Assembly: GCA_012522165.1 (NCBI GenBank)
Contig: JAAYKZ010000467.1
Location: 1-12,248, forward strand
DNA from: Clostridiales bacterium
Lineage (GTDB): Bacteria > Bacillota > Clostridia > Caldicoprobacterales > UBA3941
Direction: 5' to 3'
DNA: 12,248 nt
Part shown: one piece after another, positions 7,817 through 12,248 of the stretch
Position numbering within the stretch: the stretch's first letter is position 1
Layout of the letters: every line of letters starts with the position of its first letter
Program-made: the position numbers and the translations under genes
The notes under the pieces: generated by a model
Told to the model about the DNA's origin: nothing
The model's database searches: none
What the model saw: only the letters and a program-made list of their open reading frames with translations

Positions 7817-7822
7817 TATAAT
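7817..7822 (+). promoter_or_regulatory. Probable -10 element of the 2-hydroxyacid dehydrogenase gene
   Basis: A consensus TATAAT at 7817-7822, preceded by a T-run, lies about 48 bases before the start codon and just past the upstream terminator. The -35 region (around 7794-7800, TATATG-like) is weak. Being the only good -10 in the gap, it is the best promoter candidate for the isolated downstream gene. Confidence 0.5.
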
Positions 7823-7869
7823 AGTGACGATACTTATATAAATATCAATATTAGAAAAGAGGTATAAAC

Positions 7870-8832
7870 ATGAAAATTGTCGTGCTAGACGGTTATGCCC
7901 TAAACCCAGGAGATTTAAGTTGGGATCCTATAAAAGCCCTAGGTGACGTGGAGATATATGATAGAACACCAGAAAATTTGATTTTAGAAAGAGCAGAGGG
8001 AGCAGAAATTCTTTTGACTAATAAAACCCCTCTAAATAGGGAAACCTTATCAAAATTGCCAGATGTAAAATATATTGGTGTATTGGCTACAGGATATAAT
8101 GTGGTAGATATTGATGCAGCTAAAGAAAGAAATATTGTTGTTACTAATGTTCCTGCCTATAGTACTGATTCAGTAGCTCAATTAGTTTTTGCTCTATTGC
8201 TAGAGCACTGCCACCATGTTCAGGAGCATAGTAATGCTGTAAGACGAGGAGATTGGAGCAGCAGCAAGGATTTTACATTTTGGAATTATCCCTTGATTGA
8301 GTTGGCAGACAAAACTATGGGTATCATAGGCTTTGGGCGAATAGGACAAAAGGTGGCCGATGTTGCACAGGTTTTTGGCATGAAAGTTATAGCGCACAAC
8401 AGAACCAAGACTGATCAATCCCACAGAAAAAATTTCAGATGGGCCGATTCTTTGGATGAGCTATTGCAGGAATCGGATGTGGTAAGCATCCATTGCCCCC
8501 TTTTTGAAGAAACACGTGGTCTTATTAACATGGATAAGCTAAGAAAAATGAAAAAAACTGCCTTTCTCATTAACACCTCCAGAGGCCCCGTTGTTGTAGA
8601 AGAGGATCTGGCCCAAGCTTTAAATAAAGGTATGATTGCAGGGGCAGGACTGGATGTTTTATCCCAGGAGCCTCCTGCCAAGGATAATCCTCTGCTTACA
8701 GCAAAGAACTGCATAATTACCCCTCATATTGCTTGGGCTACCAAGGAAGCAAGGCAGAGGCTTATGAAAATAGCAACAGAAAATTTAAAGGCATTCTTAG
8801 ATGGAAAGCCTATTAATGTAGTAAATTTATAA
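7870..8832 (+). CDS. D-2-hydroxyacid dehydrogenase, glycerate dehydrogenase/hydroxypyruvate reductase-like
   Basis: This is an NAD(P)-dependent dehydrogenase of the D-isomer-specific 2-hydroxyacid family. The N-terminus (VVLDGYALNPGDLSWDPI) and overall similarity point to glycerate dehydrogenase, which reduces hydroxypyruvate to D-glycerate. The Rossmann motif GFGRIG is at 154-159, and the catalytic triad is R238 (INTSRGP), E267 (SQEPP) and H286 (TPHIAWA). The length of 320 residues is normal. After the second strand of the cofactor fold the sequence reads AHNRTK (175-180), with R178 where NAD-specific members often have Asp, so NADPH use is possible. AAAAGAGGT (7855-7862) precedes ATG 7870. 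The gene is a single transcription unit between two terminators. Hydroxypyruvate is linked to serine metabolism, which would fit the neighbouring operon, but close relatives act on other 2-keto acids (glyoxylate, phenylpyruvate), so the substrate is not certain. Confidence 0.88.
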   Translation: MKIVVLDGYALNPGDLSWDPIKALGDVEIYDRTPENLILERAEGAEILLTNKTPLNRETLSKLPDVKYIGVLATGYNVVDIDAAKERNIVVTNVPAYSTDSVAQLVFALLLEHCHHVQEHSNAVRRGDWSSSKDFTFWNYPLIELADKTMGIIGFGRIGQKVADVAQVFGMKVIAHNRTKTDQSHRKNFRWADSLDELLQESDVVSIHCPLFEETRGLINMDKLRKMKKTAFLINTSRGPVVVEEDLAQALNKGMIAGAGLDVLSQEPPAKDNPLLTAKNCIITPHIAWATKEARQRLMKIATENLKAFLDGKPINVVNL

Positions 8833-8884
8833 TAATTAAAGACATGAAAAGGATGTTATAAAATAATATTCTTTTAGTATATAT

Positions 8885-8916
8885 AGTTGGGAGAAGTTTT
8901 CTTCCAACTTTTTTTG
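8885..8916 (+). terminator. Rho-independent terminator after the dehydrogenase gene
   Basis: AGTTGGGAGA (8885-8894) pairs with TCTTCCAACT (8900-8909), ten positions with one G-T wobble, around a five-base loop. A run of six T's follows. It lies about 50 bases beyond the stop codon. Confidence 0.85.
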
Positions 8917-8929
8917 CTTTAAAAATGAT

Positions 8930-8959
8930 TTTACAGGTGTTATTGTGGTAAAATATATA
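8930..8959 (+). promoter_or_regulatory. Probable promoter of the DUF2207-lemA unit
   Basis: The stretch has TTTACA (8930-8935) as a -35-like element and two possible -10 elements. One is TATATA (8954-8959) at 18-base spacing. The other is TAAAAT (8949-8954) preceded by TGG, an extended -10 form that needs less of a -35. It sits between the preceding terminator and the ribosome binding site at 8988-8994. Which hexamer is used cannot be decided from the sequence. Confidence 0.5.
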
Positions 8960-8986
8960 CGTTATTAGCCAAATATTATTTGGTAC

Positions 8987-9005
8987 AAAGGGGGTCTAAG
9001 CTATA
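8987..9005 (+). promoter_or_regulatory. Ribosome binding site and unusual ATA start of the DUF2207 gene
   Basis: AAAGGGGG at 8987-8994 is a G-rich Shine-Dalgarno sequence with eight bases to ATA 9003-9005. The next codons (AAA AGG GCG AAA) encode a typical positively charged signal-peptide start. An in-frame TAA at 8997-8999 limits the gene to this point. This supports initiation at ATA, or a start codon altered by mutation or by a sequencing error from ATG. Confidence 0.6.
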
Positions 9006-10943
9006 AAAAGGGCGAAATTATTACAATATCTATTAGTTTTTATTTTACTTCTTGTATCCTTAGGATTTCCATCTCTTAATGTAACAGCAGATGATAGGAG
9101 CTATAATATCAGCAATTACAGGGTAACCATCCATATTCAACCCAATGGAGATGCCCATATCAAAGAGGAGATTACCTATGATTTTTACGGGGATTTTAAT
9201 GGAGTCCTTAGGGATATAGATATGGACAGAACCGATGGTATTGATGGTCTAAGGGTATTTGTAGAACAGGATCAAGAGCTGAGGGAGTTTCAGCAATCAC
9301 AGCGGCAAGGTGAAAATGTATATGAACTGGATCAGGAAGGTAACCTTGTAAAGCTGAAAGTATATGAGCCATCTAGCAATGAAGAGAAGACATTTATCTA
9401 TGAATACACTCTTGTAAATGTAGCGGAAAGATACAATGATATTGGAGTTTTTAACAGGAAGGTTATAGATAGCAACTGGCAGGTACCTATAGGCAATATT
9501 TACATTACTATTATAATCCCTGAAGGTGCTAATAAGGAAGAACTCAAAGTATTTGCCCATGGGCCTTTGACAGGAGTATCTAAGATTGTAGATGAGAAGA
9601 CTTTTGCCTTTGAAGTTCCAGAAGTTATGCCAGGTACCTTTGTAGAGACATTGGTCATATTTCCACCCCAGCTTATTCCCCAAGCCAAGCGAGTATACGA
9701 TGAAACAAAGCTACCTTCTATATTAGAAAATGAACAAAAACTAGCTGAAGAGGCCAATCGTGAAAGGGAACGAGCCAGGGAGGAGATGAGAAGGCTAGAG
9801 GAGCTGGAGAGAAAAAGGCTGGAAAGAGAAGCTAGGCTAAAGAGTATTAGGGATAAAATCTGGCCTGTTTTTACCATAATTCTTTTGGCAGGTGTGTACT
9901 CTTGGATTGCATTTATTTCAAAGTACTCTAGGGATGCTAAACCTGAATTCCAAGGCGACTACTATAGGGAGCTGCCCGGTGATTATACTCCAGCTGTAAT
10001 GACCTATCTTCTGACCAAAGGAAGAATAGACTCAAAGGACATAATGGCTACAATAATGGATCTTGTAAGGAAAAAGAAGATTACTATTAACAGGATCCAA
10101 AGGGAAAAAGGCTTAGTATTTAAAAAGACGGAAGAAGTATATGAGATATCAAAGATTGATGGAGCAGAGTTAAATAATTTGTATCCCCATGAAAGTTTTC
10201 TAATATCCTGGTTTATAGATAAACTAGGAGATGGAAGAAGTTTAATTTTGGACGATCTAAAGGATATGCTTAAGAAAAGATCGAGGGCAATAGAGTTTCA
10301 TGAAGATTATGAGGATTTTCAGTCCTTAGTAAGGGAGCAAGGAGAAGCCCAGGGGTTCTTTACCAAAAATGACTTAAGTGGCAGCGGCAAATATGTATTA
10401 ATTGCTTTAGCCCTATTGGTAGCAGGCGCTGCAATAGCTGTTTTGCTAAAGGCTGCTTCAGGAGTTTTTATGTTTATACTTGGTATTGTCATTTTAATTA
10501 CCATGTTGATTGTATATAACATAAAAAAGCGAACCAGGTATGGTATAGAGCAGACTGCTATGTGGACAGCCTTTAAAAGATTTTTGCTCCATTTTTCCAA
10601 TATGGATAAGGCAGAGATTCCATCCATTGTTATTTGGGAACATTATCTTGTTTATGCCATCTCACTAGGAGTGGCCAAAGAAGTAATAGAGCAATTACCT
10701 CAGGTATTTAGTGAAGCAGAGCTTATGGATCCTTCCTTAACCTATATGGGAGGTTATAATTCCTTAAGTAATCTAATGCTTATGAATAGCATGATAACTA
10801 GTACTACAAATTCTATAAGTAATGCTATTAGCACTGCTGATATAGCATCCTCACCTGATTCATCAGGAAGCGGAATGGGCGGAGGCTTTAGTGGAGGTAG
10901 CTCTGGCGGTGGCGGTGGCGGAGGAGGCGGCGGAGCCTTCTAG
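9003..10943 (+). CDS. DUF2207 membrane protein with glycine-rich C-terminus, apparent ATA start
   Basis: This is a predicted envelope protein of the DUF2207 (YciQ-like) family; its biochemical role is unknown. Read from ATA 9003 it has 646 residues. A signal peptide comes first (KRAK, a hydrophobic core to about residue 25, then VTA before DD at 29/30). The extracytoplasmic DUF2207 domain follows (about 30-240), including DFYGDFNGVLRDIDMDRTDG. Next are an E/R-rich predicted coiled coil (244-284), a membrane helix (286-307), a charged cytoplasmic region, two more helices (464-482, 487-506), a second soluble region, and a Gly-rich tail (622-646) ending GGGGAF. An in-frame stop at 8997 blocks any earlier start. 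No ATG, GTG, TTG or CTG occurs in frame until ATG 9222, which would remove the signal peptide and 73 residues in all. AAAGGGGG (8987-8994) is ideally placed for 9003. lemA follows after 74 bases. Confidence 0.85.
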   Translation: MKRAKLLQYLLVFILLLVSLGFPSLNVTADDRSYNISNYRVTIHIQPNGDAHIKEEITYDFYGDFNGVLRDIDMDRTDGIDGLRVFVEQDQELREFQQSQRQGENVYELDQEGNLVKLKVYEPSSNEEKTFIYEYTLVNVAERYNDIGVFNRKVIDSNWQVPIGNIYITIIIPEGANKEELKVFAHGPLTGVSKIVDEKTFAFEVPEVMPGTFVETLVIFPPQLIPQAKRVYDETKLPSILENEQKLAEEANRERERAREEMRRLEELERKRLEREARLKSIRDKIWPVFTIILLAGVYSWIAFISKYSRDAKPEFQGDYYRELPGDYTPAVMTYLLTKGRIDSKDIMATIMDLVRKKKITINRIQREKGLVFKKTEEVYEISKIDGAELNNLYPHESFLISWFIDKLGDGRSLILDDLKDMLKKRSRAIEFHEDYEDFQSLVREQGEAQGFFTKNDLSGSGKYVLIALALLVAGAAIAVLLKAASGVFMFILGIVILITMLIVYNIKKRTRYGIEQTAMWTAFKRFLLHFSNMDKAEIPSIVIWEHYLVYAISLGVAKEVIEQLPQVFSEAELMDPSLTYMGGYNSLSNLMLMNSMITSTTNSISNAISTADIASSPDSSGSGMGGGFSGGSSGGGGGGGGGGAF

Positions 10944-11017
10944 CCAGGATGTTAGGCAAACACTTACAATAGCCACCCGTAAGCATAGAATAAATTAGTA
11001 TAAAAAGGAGGATTACT

Positions 11018-11566
11018 ATGTTAGGTTATATTATTTTAGGCATAGTTGCTTTATTAGTTTTATATGGCATATCTGCATATAATGGATTTGTTACTCTAAG
11101 AAATAGAGTGCGAAACGCATGGGCACAGATTGATGTTCAATTAAAGAACAGGGCAGACCTTATTCCCAACCTAGTTGAGACTGTGAAAGGTTATGCAAGC
11201 CATGAGAAAGAAACCCTAGACCAAGTTGTGAAGGCTAGGAGCAGTGTTTTAAGTGCCAATACTCCTCAAGAGAGTATGGAAGCCAATGATATGCTGTCTC
11301 AAGCTCTTAGCAGGCTTATGGTGGTAGTTGAAGCTTATCCGGAGTTAAAAGCAAATACCAACTTCTTGGGACTCCAGGATAATTTAAGGGATATAGAGGA
11401 CAAAATACGATATGCTAGACAATTTTACAATGACACAGTACTTAAATATAATACTAGGATTGAAACTTTCCCCAACAATATTTTTGCAGCAATGTTTGGT
11501 TTTAGAGAAGAGGCCTTCTTTAAAGCTGATGAAGGAGATCGGGAAGTTCCAAGGGTGCAGTTTTAG
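11018..11566 (+). CDS. lemA: LemA family protein
   Basis: LemA proteins are small membrane-anchored helical proteins of unclear function, found widely in bacteria. The 182-residue product has the family layout: a short N-terminal hydrophobic anchor (about 2-20, LGYIILGIVALLVLYGISA), then a helical domain with the signature NAWAQIDVQLKNRADLIPNL (33-52), VKGYASHEKETL, and a late segment with FLGLQDNLRDIEDKIRYARQ (116-135) and YNTRIETFPNNIFA. ATG 11018 follows AAGGAGG (11005-11011). No terminator or clear promoter lies in the 74-base gap from the DUF2207 gene, so the two are probably cotranscribed. LemA next to a membrane protein with a Gly-rich tail is a recurrent arrangement in bacteria, suggesting a shared envelope role. 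Confidence 0.95.
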   Translation: MLGYIILGIVALLVLYGISAYNGFVTLRNRVRNAWAQIDVQLKNRADLIPNLVETVKGYASHEKETLDQVVKARSSVLSANTPQESMEANDMLSQALSRLMVVVEAYPELKANTNFLGLQDNLRDIEDKIRYARQFYNDTVLKYNTRIETFPNNIFAAMFGFREEAFFKADEGDREVPRVQF

Positions 11567-11635
11567 TACATTGTATCCGAAGAAAAATTAACTTTTAACC
11601 GGAATTTATTTGTTAAAGATAGGATTGAGAATATG

Positions 11636-11674
11636 AAAAAGACAGTAGGAGTTTTACTCCTACTGTCTTTTTTT
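11636..11674. terminator. Bidirectional terminator between lemA and the superoxide reductase gene
   Basis: A 17-bp perfect stem (11636-11652 with 11656-11672) closes a TTT loop. The core is GACAGTAGGAGT and its complement. A-rich and T-rich flanks give a T-tract on both strands. It lies 69 bases after the lemA stop and 21 bases beyond the stop of the convergent minus-strand gene, so it can end both transcripts. Confidence 0.92.
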
Positions 11675-11695
11675 GGGGTGAGAAAAACATCTAAT

Positions 11696-12073
11696 TTATT
11701 CTACAGTAATATCTGCCTTATTGCCCCATAGGCCATGAATATTGCAATAGCTGAGAACATAGATAGTCCCGCTTTTTGGAAGTTTAACAGTGGTGGTTCC
11801 ATGATAATCGGTAAATACATCGCTTTCTCCATGGGCTCCAAAATCAAAGGTAGTCAACTCAATGGGGAACTTTGCACCTTCTGGCTGGTAATATACCTTA
11901 AACCAGGATATGTAATGCTCCAGAGTATTAGGGTGTCCAATGGCATCTCCTAGGGTAATTTTTAGTTCAAAATTCTCTCCCGCTTTAACTTTTTCAGGGC
12001 AGTGTATAATGGGTACGTGTTTTTCACCTTTCCAATCTCCAGTTTGTATAAGTGTACCAAATACTTCCGTCAT
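11696..12073 (-). CDS. Superoxide reductase, neelaredoxin type (class II)
   Basis: This enzyme reduces superoxide to hydrogen peroxide without making oxygen, a common defence in anaerobes, in the cytoplasm with rubredoxin as usual electron donor. The 125-residue protein is only the catalytic domain; the N-terminal desulforedoxin domain of class I desulfoferrodoxins is absent. All ligands of the Fe(His)4Cys centre are visible: H19 in EKHVP, H47 and H53 in HPNTLEHYISW, and C110 and H113 in CNIHGLW. E17 and K18, which shape the active site in family structures, are also present. The start has a strong AAGGAGGAG (complement of 12079-12087). The gene is convergent with lemA and shares the 11636-11674 terminator. 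No rubredoxin or rubrerythrin gene is in view; one might lie beyond the window edge. Confidence 0.95.
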   Translation of the reverse strand: MTEVFGTLIQTGDWKGEKHVPIIHCPEKVKAGENFELKITLGDAIGHPNTLEHYISWFKVYYQPEGAKFPIELTTFDFGAHGESDVFTDYHGTTTVKLPKSGTIYVLSYCNIHGLWGNKADITVE

Positions 12074-12103
12074 CTTTTCTCCTCCTTATTATGCTATGAT
12101 TAC

Positions 12104-12118
12104 TTAATATATCTATAA
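12104..12118 (-). promoter_or_regulatory. AT-rich promoter region of the superoxide reductase gene
   Basis: Read on the minus strand the 15 bases are TTATAGATATATTAA, containing a TATATT that could serve as a -10, with only a T-rich weak -35 (TTTTTC) 17 bases further up. The same 15-mer partly resembles the PerR box (TTATAATNATTATAA, about 10 of 14 defined positions). Peroxide-type control is plausible for such genes in clostridia, but the match is weak in AT-rich DNA. Confidence 0.3.
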
Positions 12119-12183
12119 CCCAATTTATGAAAAATAAATCAGGAAAAGAACATTTGTATAAAAACCAAATATTTATAGCTCCG

Positions 12184-12213
12184 TTAAATGTTGAAATAAT
12201 GAAAAACATTAAA
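12184..12213. repeat. Imperfect inverted repeat near the window end
   Basis: TTAAATGTT (12184-12192) and AACATTAAA (12205-12213) are complementary at eight of nine positions, with a 12-base spacer. The repeat lies about 110 bases upstream of the minus-strand superoxide reductase start. No T-tract or gene is attached to it. It may be part of the intergenic control region or a chance AT-rich match. Confidence 0.25.
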
Positions 12214-12248
12214 TCCTGCTATTAAATATTGATCCAAAAATCTAGAAA

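Noticed and set aside
9297..9877. Two overlapping open frames on the minus strand inside the DUF2207 gene
   Set aside because: They lie opposite a conserved coding region, have no ribosome binding site context, and their compositions (Ser/Leu- or Tyr-rich) are typical antisense shadows.
11735..11953. Plus-strand open frame opposite the superoxide reductase gene
   Set aside because: It is antisense to a gene whose metal ligands are all conserved on the minus strand.
12024..12209. Minus-strand open frame overlapping the superoxide reductase start
   Set aside because: It has no family resemblance or ribosome binding site, and it would cover the promoter region of the real gene.

Overview
The window looks like chromosomal core-metabolism DNA from a low-GC, anaerobic Gram-positive bacterium, most likely a member of the Clostridia (Clostridiales or Tissierellales grade). 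Supporting signs are the AT-rich composition with heavy use of ATA, AGA and AGG codons, strong AAGGAGG-type ribosome binding sites, a glycine decarboxylase split into two subunits (GcvPA and GcvPB), a two-subunit iron-sulfur L-serine dehydratase, and a superoxide reductase. The exact genus cannot be read from the sequence.

Positions 177-7730 form a run of eight same-strand genes with short gaps: deoB (phosphopentomutase), gcvT, gcvH, gcvPA, gcvPB, sdaAB, sdaAA and a small UPF0180 protein. No hairpin terminator was seen until 7744-7775, so one long transcript is possible, although internal promoters are likely. The gcv genes encode the T, H and P parts of the glycine cleavage system; the L protein (dihydrolipoyl dehydrogenase) is not here. 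The sda genes encode L-serine dehydratase. With serine hydroxymethyltransferase supplied from elsewhere, these genes would link glycine, one-carbon tetrahydrofolate, serine and pyruvate in either direction of glycine metabolism.

Positions 7870-8832 hold a single D-2-hydroxyacid dehydrogenase of the glycerate dehydrogenase/hydroxypyruvate reductase type. It has its own probable promoter and is bounded by two hairpin terminators. Positions about 9003-11566 hold a two-gene envelope unit: a DUF2207 membrane protein with a glycine-rich tail, followed by LemA. The DUF2207 gene has no canonical start codon where one is needed. An ATA at 9003 sits behind a good ribosome binding site and directly opens a complete signal peptide, while the first ATG (9222) would remove that signal peptide. 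A 17-bp bidirectional hairpin terminator (11636-11674) separates this unit from a convergent minus-strand superoxide reductase gene (11696-12073).

I found no mobile element, CRISPR array, tRNA, rRNA or recognisable riboswitch, and no clear sign of an undescribed multi-gene system. The most notable anomaly is the apparent AUA start of the DUF2207 gene. The next most interesting points are the placement of deoB at the head of the glycine/serine cluster and an inverted repeat overlapping a -10 element upstream of the UPF0180 gene.
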